Below, piece by piece: positions 35,605-47,600 of a stretch of DNA of 64,000 bases. The translations under genes were made by a program, and so were the position numbers. Source of the stretch: Ariolimax columbianus (Eukaryota; Mollusca; Gastropoda; Stylommatophora; Arionidae); contig JAVGWX010000009.1 of the NCBI GenBank assembly GCA_036924085.1, forward strand, positions 64,580,512-64,644,511, read 5' to 3'. Each line of letters starts with the position of its first letter. Position 1 is the first letter of the stretch. The notes under the pieces were generated by a model. The model had not been told where the DNA came from, made no database searches, and was given only the letters and a program-made list of their open reading frames with translations.

Positions 35605-36695
35605 TGCCGTACTCATTGGTCAAACTGGTATGGCAGCTTGTAGATAAATTTTCAGACTTTAACGCCAATATACTAATAAATATAAACAAACACACACATA
35701 CATATATACACATATACATATATACATACACACTATAATTCTGAAAGTTCGTATATGTGTCTGAAGACACCATAACTTGCAAACCGTAAAGCATTTTGAG
35801 TTGAAATTGTCCCTGAACATTTGATGGCTGATTTGTAAATCAAGACGCTATGTCTTTCCCTTCACGAGCTATAGGCATATCTTCGTTTCTCTATATACAT
35901 GGAATTAAATTTGTTTTCCGAGCAAGACATTCGACCAAACAAATTACAACAATGCAATAGTTATCTCCTAAAACAATTTAACATGGTGCATTTTAACTAG
36001 GGTGCTAGAACACATGTTGCTTTCTTCATGAGCTATGGGCATATGATTGCATGGTTGCACAGAGAATATTGTTTACTGACAAATACTGACATGATGAACT
36101 GACACCACAACCCATTTTGGCAACAGAAAAACTGAAAATGGTAAATTTCCTTATAGTAATTGTATAAACATTTTTGGCTTCACTTACAAGTATATTTACT
36201 ACAGAATTGTGTATAACAGAAAAAATATTTCTTGAGTGTATGCACACGCACGTGCATATGTCTGTATATGTGTGATATGAGCAGAAAATGTAGTAGTTAT
36301 TTACTTTATTTTGATAATGAATTCAAGAGTAAAGTAACCTAGCCACATCACTTTTATCTCAATCATAAGAATGAGACGTTATCTATGTCTTGCTTTAAAA
36401 TAATTAAAAGTACACTTTTGTTTAAGAGACATATTTGTTTTGTTTACACTCAGAAAACATATACGACTAACAAAAAAAAATAAAGTATACTAATGGGCAC
36501 AATAGACCTATACGTGACACAAACGCCTTGGCTCAAGATAGAAATTCTGTCTGTAAAACAGTCCAAAATAAAAATACAAAATCCTTCCTTGTGCACAAAC
36601 TGCGACAAACGATCAGTTAATTTGTATTCTAAACCATCATTATCATACTCATATCACTGCGTTCATCGTATTATCTAAGAAAACGAGACATCCCA
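35605..36695. other. Unassigned AT-rich DNA
   Basis: A short (CATA)n lies at about 35690-35735. No gene recognised. Confidence 0.45.
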
Positions 36696-36784
36696 ATGAC
36701 TTAGAAACTTAACTTAACGTTTTTATACTGGTTTATAAGACTGATCATAGTCTGTAGACAACCAGTCACATTTGCATTGCCTTG

Positions 36785-38358
36785 CTTTAAACGCTATGCA
36801 CGTGCAATTTATTCTTAAATGCATTAACTGTCTCTGCCTCCACCACCTCCTGGGGTAATGCATTCCAAGCATCCACCACTCTGACTAAAAAAATATTTCC
36901 TAATATCCAATCTGGACCTTTCTTTAGTTAATTTGTACATGTGCCCTCTTGTTCTCGTTGGTGGTTGTATTTTGAAATACTTGTTAAAGTCTAATTTAAC
37001 CTTTCCTGTGATTATCTTATCAATCTGTATTGTCACCTCGAATTCTTTTCTTTTCTAGACACTGTAGGTCGGATTTTTTTAGTCTTTCCTCATAACTAAT
37101 TCTGCAATCCCACTATCCGATTTATTGCTCTTCTTTGAATTCTTTCCAGCATGTTTATATCTGCTCTACGATAAAGAATCCACACCTGTACATAATACTC
37201 CAATCTAGGTCTAACTAATGCTTTATACAATTTAACAATCACCTCCTCGCTCCTATGTTTAATATTTCTTTTTATCATACCTAACATTGCATTTGCCTTA
37301 TTCACTGCTACCTGGACTTGCTCATTCATGTTTCCTGTATGATCTATTATAACCCCTAGGTCCCTTTCCTTATCTATCCTTCTAATATTGTTCTCGCCCA
37401 TTCTGTAATTATGTTCCATATTGGATCTACCCATGTGGATGACTGTACATTTATCTACATTAAACTTCATTTGCCATTTCACAGACCAGTCTCGAATTTT
37501 ATCTAAACCCGACCTCAATATATCCACTTCTGCTATAGATGAGACACTCCTAGTTTTGTGTCATCTGCTAATTTTTGAATAATGGATCCTATTTCAATGT
37601 CCAAATCGTTTATATATATCAAGAACAATATTGGTCCCAAAACCGAGCGCTGTGGCACTCAACTTTTTACTTCACACCACTTAGAGTACTCCTTATTTAT
37701 GCCCACTCTCTGCCTTCTTCCCGTTAATCAACTTTCAATCCATTCGGCAACCTCCTACCCTATTCCATGTGATTTTAACTTTTCGAAATAAACTTTGATG
37801 AGGTACTCTATCAAAGGCCTTTGCAAAGTCTAGATAAATAACATCCACTAGTTCACCTTTATCTATCATGTTAGTAACCTCCTCCATGAACTCCAATAGA
37901 TTTGTTAAGCACGATCTCCCTCTAGTAAATTATTTGATTAAAATGATTAGATTAAACCTGTCTAGATGCATTACAATGTTTTCTTTGATTATTGACTCTA
38001 ACAATTTACAGACTATGCTCGTAAAACTTACCGGTCCTTAATTAGCTGGATCTGATTTCTTTGCTTTTCCAAATAAGGGGACCACTCCTGCATCTTTCCA
38101 ATCTCTTGGAACAATCCCTTTTGCAAGTGATTGAGAACATAATATAGCCAATGATTTTGATAGTTGGTCTCTAGTTTAAAATAGCATTTTTGGATGGATA
38201 CCATCTTGACTTGGACATTTATCCACTTTCAATCGATCCAATTTGATTAAAAACTATTTCCTCCGTAATACAGAATGATTTTGATCCCAATATATTCATT
38301 TCACATTTGAAAATATGTATAGGCTCTGGGATCTTGGAGCAGTCTTCTTTTGTTTGAA
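36785..38358 (-). pseudogene. CR1-like LINE RT, abutting the GPCR stop
   Basis: The minus strand starts with FQTKEDCSKIPEPIHIF (the linker before RT), then KCPSQDGIHPKML, VVPLFGKAKKSDPAN, VIYLDFAKAFDKVPH, KLADDTK (catalytic Asp pair near 37585) and WQMKFNVDKCTVIHMG. Next come RDLGVIID, LYKALVRPRLEYYVQVW, LERIQRRAINRI and a tail with TRGHMYKLTKERSRLDIRKY. Stops and frameshifts occur, including one within the last 60 bp. The endonuclease is absent, so the copy is 5'-truncated exactly at the receptor's 3' end. Confidence 0.88.
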
Positions 38359-38360
38359 AT

Positions 38361-38655
38361 TCAGAATGCAGTTTTCGTAATGATGTTGTTGGAGTGTCGG
38401 TGGATGTGGTTCTGGCTGTTGTTGTTGCTACCACTTTGTTGGATCATTGCATGCTTTGGCAGACAATGATGCAGGCAGAAGATCCTCTTGAAAGTCATCC
38501 AGAACTTTTCAGAAAACCAACAATAGAGGACGAAGTTACATGAAGACTTGAGGGCAAGCAGGATGTTGCAGACGTATCTGAAGTTCTTCCAGAAATCGCT
38601 GTCTGTCAATGAGGTATCCTCTCCCGTATCAAATTTCTTTACAGCAATGAATAAG
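38361..38655 (-). CDS. GPCR terminal exon E: TM7, helix 8, C-tail, stop
   Basis: The acceptor is excellent (ttctcatttttgcag, AG at 38657-38656). The first base completes Thr from exon D and 98 codons follow, including TGA at 38363-38361. An acidic ECL3 (KKFDTGEDTSLTDSDF) precedes TM7, which reads NILLALKSSCNFVLYCWF. A helix-8-like EKFWMTFKRIFCLHHC with possible palmitoylation Cys comes next, then a Ser/Asn/His-rich tail ending TKTAF. A CR1-like LINE on the same strand begins within a few bases of the stop, so the last residues and stop could be supplied by the LINE junction. Confidence 0.87.
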
Positions 38656-41600
38656 CTGCAAAAATGAGAATATGAAGTTAATGATTTTAACTTGCAAAAA
38701 ATTACAATGATAGTAGAATTGTATGATTAAGATAAAAAATAATTCGTCCATCATCGTCTGTGACGACCACCAATATCATAATGTGTCATAATGCAACCTT
38801 GAGTATGTATATGGGCTCATCACTGATCAAGTCAATTCGAGCATGGAGAGGTCTTTGACGCGACTGACATACGTAGTCAGAAGTTGTCTCTGGTATTTTC
38901 TTTCTCTGCTCTAGACTTTCTGATTCACGTCTATCCTCAGCTGCCTGAATACGGAGGCATTGGTTGTGTTTAATGCCGCTTGTAACAGCACTCTTCCAGG
39001 TTGAGCGATTTTGAGCCAAGCTCTGACACGTGTTAGTGTCTTTTTGACAGCACTTACGGGACTTTTCAGGCCATCCTTGAAACGCTTTTTCGGACCTCCT
39101 TGGGATCATTCTCCTTCCTCAGTTCGCTATACAGGAGCCTCCTTGGAAGCGTTTCGCTTGACATTCGTGCAAGGTGGCCAGACATCTCAATTGGAATTTT
39201 TGAAAAAATGCATGATTACTTTGTATATTGGCTCTGGGCAACACTTCAGTGTCTGTGATATGGTCTTGTCAGCGAATATATGTGCATACGTCTCAGTATG
39301 ATTAAGATTACTATGAACAAAACCATTAACTGTTATTGAAAAATCTGAACTTGTAGAAACGGTACAATTAGGAATAACACGAGGGCAAGTCAGTAAATAG
39401 GTCATTAACGGCTATTAAACAAAACACCAGAACATGAGATACAATCCTTTATCACTGCACTGAATTTCTACCAACATTTATACACTTATCACATCGCTTT
39501 ATCAGTGCATGGACATGCCCATTCGGTTCATTTGGTTGCGGCAGTTGCTTGTCTGGGTACATACCGCGAGCACACTTTCCTGAAATGCATTCGATCATGC
39601 ATTATGCTGTAGGTTAAACCATGTGAACACTATACGGCAGTTGATTTATTTGGTAACTCGCCTCTAAGCTCGAATAATCTATTCCACCCGCCACATAGAT
39701 GCTGCTGATGCCACCTCAACATGACGACACGGTCAGGCTTCATCAACAATTTGTGAACACCCGTAAGAAAATGTATCGAGCCAGTTATGACCTCCATTAC
39801 ACGACACATACTTTTCACAGTAAACAGAAAGCATTTCCTTATGAACATATTTTGCAGAATATATGTATGTCTCAAACTTGCAGGAAATTAAATTCCATGA
39901 AGGAACAGCGCGAAAAGGAATAACACCTGAATTAATAAACTACTATGTGTGTTCAAATTAAACCAGACCAAACTGCAACAAGTAAACATAAGTACGATGC
40001 CCATGATGATGTCACTTTTGGTGTAAACAGCACATACCAACCGTCAAGTTTGCAAAAGGTCATTATCCTCCGATTCATAGTTTCCTCAGCCGTCTGTTGA
40101 AAACATGGCAGGTGTGATACGGAATCCGTCCAGAGTTGATCAGAGAGCGGCGATTCGGTTTCTAACAGCTGATGAATGCAGGCAGTGTATGGTCACAAAA
40201 GTGTGTCGAAAACAACAGTGAAGAACTGGATAACGATGTTTAAAGAAGGACGTGAGTCAACGAAAGATCTTCCGAGACCAGGTCAGGCGCATATTGTTGA
40301 GTCCTTCTTTAAACATCGTTGTCCAGTTCTTTTTCTGTTTTCGACACACTTTTGTCACCATATACTATCTGCATTCTACGATGAATGGCAACTGGTCGAC
40401 ATCCTTCAGCTGTTAGAAACTGAATCCCCGCTTACTGATCAACGCTGGACAGATTCCGTATCACACCCGTCATGTTTTCAACGGTCTGCTTAGGAAACTA
40501 TGAGTCGGAAAATAATGAAATTTTGAAAACTTTACGGTTGGTATGTGCTGTTTACACCAGCAGTGACATCATCATACGTATCGTATTTATGTTAACTTGT
40601 TGCAGTTTGGTCTGGTTTGATTTGAACACGCCTCGGATATTTACCTACAGAAAACTACATCAACAATGGAGCTAGAGGAGTACACGTGTTACAGGAAATA
40701 CTATATTCAAACTTTGAGACAACTTCAGCCATGATGGCTCGTTCATCCGTCACATCTCTTATGTTCACTTATATCGTTAGGCACTGTATGGAGGATTCCG
40801 TGGCGAAGTGGTTAAGCCGTCGGCCTCGTGATCAGATGGTGTGGGTCCGACTCCGGACTCCACCGTCTTTTTCAAGGGTGCTTGATGCGGAGTCCCCTGC
40901 ATCTCGTAGTTGCCCCCTAGTTGTCTTGTCCTTGACTTGCCACTTGGTTAGGGCGGCTCGAGACGAAAGAGTGAGGATAAAAAGTAGCGCAGTTATCCCT
41001 TACTAAAAATGAAAAAAAAAAAATTATGCCATCATCGTCTACGATGAATGGCGACCATTACCTTTGCCTTATAGGGAGGGATAATCTCTTTTCAAGTATC
41101 ATCTGTGTGTGTGTTGTTATTTTTAGTTCATGCCTTTATAGTACATAGAAGATCTCCATTCGTGACTAAATTCTCAACGGAGAGATCAGACGTCGAACTT
41201 CCCTTCTGTGACATCATAGATGTCGCGTTGTTACAAAATTATGTAGATGAGCCGGCGATGTTGTGAGCATGCCGAAAAGCAGATAGACACGTAGAGTGAC
41301 GTAGTGGTGGCCTTACAACTTTAGCCGTTCTCGGGGCGACCGAGGATGAGGTGGAGAGATGGCATAATAGAGGTGCTGGACCCAACATGGTACACCAAGG
41401 CGAAAGAGCGAAATGAGTTTACTCAACATTTGGCTTCTTGGCATCAGATCCACGTGCCGGATTGGATACCAGGATTTAGAGATAGAGCCTTTGTAGTATT
41501 TCCTTCACACCGTCAATCCATCTGTTGTTTTTGTTGTCATATTCCTCCGAAGCCCTGCTGTCTTATAGCGTCGTGATGTTGCAGGTTTGGATGCATTATG

Positions 41601-44600
41601 TCTATGCAATGAAATGTTGGAGATACGGATTAATGATAGTCCATTTTAGATCTTTCATTCTGTTTTTACCACCAATTTATTATGTTTTCATAAAATTCTA
41701 AAGGCCACATATAACACACATACACAGTATATTTTGGACTTCTGGAGACACGCATTCTTGCACCACTAATAAGAACTGGTACATTTAGGAATATAAAAAT
41801 ACTGTTTATTGTGAAAGTCTTATGTATCTGTGTGAGAATTGTTCAAGCCAAAACACCAGCTTCGTGGTATTGTAAGAAAGAGGAAAGCCGATATATTGGC
41901 TCTTCGGGGTGAATCAGTTAAGGATGTAGCTAATTAGCATAGCCCGTTTTATTTGTGACGATGATGTATCGTATTGTTATTCTGCTATGATAGTCTAGCG
42001 AAGAAAGTGAGATATAAGAGGTACAATTAATTCGTATATATTTTACCCATCATGGCTGTAGTTATCTCAAAGTATTATATTTCAGACACTATTCTAATTC
42101 GTGCAGTCAAATTGAGACATCTGATGCAGAATCTAGCTCAATAAATTAATTACTCTTTGCAGAAAATATGTGTGTGCTGTATGACGATGAAAATAGACTG
42201 CAAAATCACATGAACGCACTTGGGATTACCTGTGCTAAATACAATATGCGAATTAACGAGAATCAAACAGAAACTAAGGGTCAGCAGAACACCTGGGCCA
42301 CTCAACATAAGTGTAAATGATTTTGCTTTTCAGCAGGTTCATGTATTCAGGTATTTCTTCTTCTTCTTCTTCTGCGTACACAGTCAGACAGTAACCATTA
42401 TTTTTTCGAGAAAAGCGGCGGTCATCCTGAGGCTCTCGCCACTGCCATAGAGCTTGTCTTGCAGTTCCACTGGTAATGGCCACATCTGCTCTCTCTGATC
42501 CTCGTATGTCGGGCAGTTCTGCAGCAGATGTTCAGTGGTCATTTTACCAGTACCGCACGGGCATTCGTCGGTACACCCTATCTTCAATTTGTTGAATAGG
42601 TGGTACCTCAGTCTGTTGTGGCCAGTGCGAAGTCTGAAGACAACGACCTGCTCTCTTCGGTTCAACTGGTAATAGGCATCGTTTTTGGTGTAACCAGTAT
42701 GTTCGGTTTCCCATTTGGTCATGTATCTGGCTTTGATAAGCCGTTTTGACTCTTCGTACGTCATACTAGTATCTGTTTGTGGTAGTCTTGCACCTTCTTT
42801 TGCCAGTCTGTCTGCCTCCTCGTTGCCTTGGATGTTGCAGTGTAACGGGACCCACTGTACCACTACCCTTTTTGGTGCGGACTGCTGGCACAGTTTGCAG
42901 AGTGCTGCTCTTAAGTCATTAAGCTCAGTGTTTTTCTGGCTTTTTAGTGCTGTGACTACTTCGAGAGCATCTGTCAGCAGAACTATATGGCTCTCATTTT
43001 CACTATGTGTCACCATTTCTTCCACTGCCGCCCTCAGTGCCTCTGCCTCTGCTCTGAAATTGCTTGTGAACTTACCAGTAGCGAATGACAGTGTTATTTG
43101 TCTGCCATTTGGTAGGTTCAGGAATGCTCCTGCCCCTCCGTTCTGTGTAGTGTTTGTTACAGAACCGTCGGTGTATGCATGGGTCTAGTCCATGCTTGGG
43201 TAGCTTTTCGTTATGAAGCTTAGGGTAGTGTCTCTCCTTTCTTTATCAGTCTGGCAGTTTTTGTTTGCAATACCTGGTATATTTTCTACCACCTCTGGAA
43301 ATATATCCTGCCTCCAGGTAGGTTTTCGTACAGTAGTGATGGGTTTTGGTGTTGTTTGTGCGTTTGTGGGATCTTCGTGCATCTTTGCTTTGGCTATTTC
43401 TGCAAAGTTTCTCCGCTTTAGTTTCCCATTTCCCAAATTGTTTAGTCTCTGGTACATTGGATGGTCCGTCAGTCTTCGGAGTTTCTCTGACTGCAGCTGG
43501 GCTCTGCAGTCTCTTCTATCGGTCATGGATTGCAGTTTTGTAATCTTTTCAAGTTCTACAATTGGCGTTGACTTCATGCCACCTGTTATAATTCTCATGG
43601 CTTGGTTTTGAAGTTTGTTAACTTTATCGAAGTTCGCCTTCGCTGCTGTTGTCCATGCCGCAATGCCATACTCGAGAACTGGTCTCACTCTTCCAGTATA
43701 CAGTTTCTTTAGTATGCCTTCGTCTGCTCCCCAGCTAGTGCCAGCAAGTTTCCTTATGATTGCCATTCTTTCTCTGGCTTTCATTCGGTTTCTCTCAATC
43801 TGACTTTTGCATGTCATGCGCCGATCAAATGTGACTCCCAGATAGGTTGGGTAGTCGTTTGGCTGCAGGATTTTGCCATTTAGGCTTAATTTGGTACTTT
43901 GGGGTTTTAATGAAAGCGAGAATATTGTACACGTGGTTTTCTCCTCGTTTATTTTGACCAGCCATGAGGTCGCCCACTCTTCCAGCGATGTTAGGGCCGT
44001 CTGCATCCGATTTCTTGCTATGGTGAGATTCTTTTCAGAGGTCCACATAGCCAGATCGTCTGCAAACATTGAGCTATGGACTCTTCTCGTTATATTCTCT
44101 GTAATATGGTTTATATATACCAGGAAGAGTGTGGGTGACAAAACTCCCCCTTGGGGTACTCCCTGCTCGAGTGTCACCTTTTTGCTCATCTGCCCTTGTA
44201 CTTGGACTCTGGCCGTTCTTTGTTTGAGGTAGTGGTTGATCCACTTGTACATCTTCCCACAGACATCACTTCTTCTTAGCTTGACTCTAAGTCCGTCCTT
44301 CCAGACTTTGTCAAATGCCTTTTCCAGATCCACCCAAACAGCTACTGTGTGTTTCTGTGCCTGGTAGGCATCTTCTATCTCCTGGGCTATGAGGATGACC
44401 TGGTCCTCAGTGGATCTGTGCTGTCTAAAGCCGGCTTGCTGTGGAATTAGTATTCGTTTTTCTTCCAGATGCCACATCAGTCTGGTGTTTATCATCCGTT
44501 CCATCAGCTTGCCGACACAGCTCAGTAGGCTGATGGGCCTGTATCCATTTGGATCTGTTTTATCCTTTCCTGTTTTTGGTACTGGTACCAGTATTGCATC

Positions 44601-47600
44601 TTTCCATGCCTGGGGTACAATACCCCTTTTCCAGCTTTGGTTCAGGACTGATAGTAGTTTCCTCTTCGCTGTTTGGCCCAGCCCCATCAGCATTTCGTTT
44701 GTTATCCCGTCTTTTCCGGGAGATTTCCTTTTCTTTAGTGTTCTCATAGCCTCTTCCATTTCGCGCATTGTTAGTTTGGCCATCATGTGCTCTTCGGGAG
44801 CCGTTTTATGTTTTCGTGTCCCTTTAGCTCTTCGCTAATGTCTGTATGCTTATCTGCAGGGACCTCGATGTGGTTTGCTCTGGCATAGTGATCGACAAAG
44901 GCGTTTGCGGCTTTCTTACCTGTGATCAAGTTCTCGCCCTGCTTGATGGTTATTTGTTTATTTGACGGGTTTCGTCGTTCATGGCTCTGACTAGCTTCCA
45001 TAGCTTGTTCCCTTCTTTGTCCAGGTTTAGACTTTCCGTTTTATTTTTCCAGCTTTCTCTTGCTGTTTGCTTGAGGGTGTGTTTGTACTTCGCCGCAGCG
45101 GCTTTGAGGGCGATGTTTGCCTCCATAGATTTTTCTCGTTCTGCCATGTTCCTAGCATTTGTTACTGCATCTTCCACTTTCTGCAACTCATCATTCCAGT
45201 AGGGCTTATAGTTTTTCCTAGCTCCTCTTGGGATGGTTTCAGTGGCGGCTTGCATTATTGCCTTGCTTAGGCTCTCTACCATGGGCTTCATTTTGGTGTT
45301 TCGTGTGTTGATGGTTTCACACAGCCCATCTGTCAGGATTGCAAATCTGTCCCAGTCGGCTCGTTTGTAATTCCAACGTGGGAGCGGTTTTGTTTCCTGT
45401 GGGCCTACTTCCATGTCAATGGTTAGCCTGATCGGCCTGTGGTCGCTACCTGCCAGTTGGTTTAGCACCTGGCGGTCTATTTTATGGTGTATGTCCTGTG
45501 TGGAGAAGGCCAAATCTGGAGTCGAGGTGGTATGCCATGTTCTTGAGTAGAAGCTAGGGCTATCCTCCGGCCTATTGATTAGGGAGAGATTTGCATCTAT
45601 CTCCCAATCTTCCACTTCGTCACCTCTGCTGTCTGTGTCAGAGTATCCCCATCTCTCCGAGTGGCTGTTGAAATCTCCAACTACTATGCAGTTGGAGTCT
45701 CTGACCTCCATACTCGAGAGCGATAGGTCTCTGTTTGGTGGTCCGTACAGATTGAAAAGGCGGAGCTTCGTCTCTTGATTCAGGTATTTGATTTTGGCAG
45801 AATTATTTGGCAGACGGTAGGTTTTTCAACAGGGAAATCGAGACTATATGTCAGAAAGCATTCGCGGTAACTTATCAGCTGTCAGAACCGTTTAAGCCTA
45901 TGAACATTAGTTTATTAACAAAGCAACAGCTGTTAAGCAATATATTTATACCGATTCTGTGTTACCAGTGACAAATATGGTCTCTGTCTAAGACGCGGGA
46001 GAGCAGAATTTTGACTTGTGAAATGAAGTTTTGGGGAAGGTCATCGGTGTTACCAGTGAAGACAGAGTGTGGAACGACGACATTTGGAGTATGGTCAGAA
46101 CTACGTCTTGTTGTCTTGTGCAGAATACATTTCCAGGCACAAAATAAGTTGATTTGGTCATCTCATGAGAATGCGCCCTCGTCAACTTCGACTGATGGCT
46201 TACAAGGCTGGTAGATCTGGATAGGGCAAGGGGGCGGCCGCGAGGCACGTGGATAGATGACATTAGAGATATTATGCAGCGACATAGGCTCACAATGCTG
46301 CACACAGGTCATTTGACACAGAGCAGACGAGTTAAGCTCCTGACGACACTTAACAAACGGCATAAGTGGAAAGAAAACTAATTAACCAATAGTTTAATTA
46401 TTAATTTATTAAGTCTTATAACTCTGACAAAACATATAAAACACCATACTATCCTCAACACTTACGTGAATATCATGTGAGGAGTGTAACAGACAAAAAA
46501 CGCCACTATTACGCTGACTAACATCAGGGTCATCTTGATCTCTTCTCTGGACACCAATGACCGAATGTGCCATTCCGTCCCCAGATGGCACTGGAGATAT
46601 CGAGAGGACTTCCTGATTTCTTGAATGAGCCGGATGTTGAGTACCAATAGACTGATCAATGGCAGGAAAGTCAATAGCACACCTTGAGATTGTGGAATAC
46701 ATTATTATTTAAAATGTGCAGTAATTTCTGACTAAACGAATTGTATTCGTTTATATATTTAACTCACGTAGAAACCGTCCTGCTGTGATCGTCTTTGATT
46801 ATATTTGGCTTGGCTTCGGCTTGGCTTCGTTCGTTCTCAATCTCCCGCTACCAAATTCTGAAAGGACTTAAGTAGCAGAATGTAATCCAGAGAACGGAAT
46901 GCGTTGTGTCGTAGTTTACAGCTTGACTGAGATATTTGCACCTTTCGGTCCTACACATTCGACTTCAGCAAGTATTTTTTGAGTATCGGGTTATCATTCC
47001 CTCTTCGATCCCTTCTCCTTAGCCAGTCTGCCCTGCTGCAGCCTGTTATCCAGGATCATCGCGTGGAGGCGTAGAAGGATCTTGGCAGCTCTGATTCGCT
47101 GGCTCTGACGCTAGCAGTCAGCTATGGGTCGCTGACCCCTGGAGCTCATGCGCTGCTCGGCATATTGATCCCTGATTATATTTGATACTGATTTACTGAA
47201 GCAAATAATGTTTTTTGATTTTAAAAATAAAATAATAATTTTACGTGTTTGCCTCACTAGTTTCTAGTGGCGGAGGCGCGCCTGTTCCACCCCAGACCGT
47301 AGTCAATTGGGCGATATTAAGACGCATAAACCAGTGCTTGGATGCATGTCTGCGTCTGTATGTACCTATGCTAGGTTTGTGCGCTCTCAGAAGTCAGCCC
47401 AATTAAAGTGCAATAGATGGGCCTCACCCTGAAGGCGCGTGTGAAAGTTGTGCAAGAATGTGATTGTTGGACAGAGTAAAATGAAACAAGAGTGTGTGGA
47501 AAGGAAGAGAGAGTCCCAGAGTCCCTCGAGCCTAGCCTAATAAGCAGGAAATCGTTCTCCCGGCTACATCCAGCTTATACCAGCACTGGGACCCGCACCT

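Noticed and set aside
40300..40493. Separate gene to the right of the mariner-like N-terminus
   Set aside because: It is the reverse complement of the left arm of the foldback element.
43213..45778. Plus-strand open frames of 60-150 codons
   Set aside because: Antisense shadows of the minus-strand LINE.
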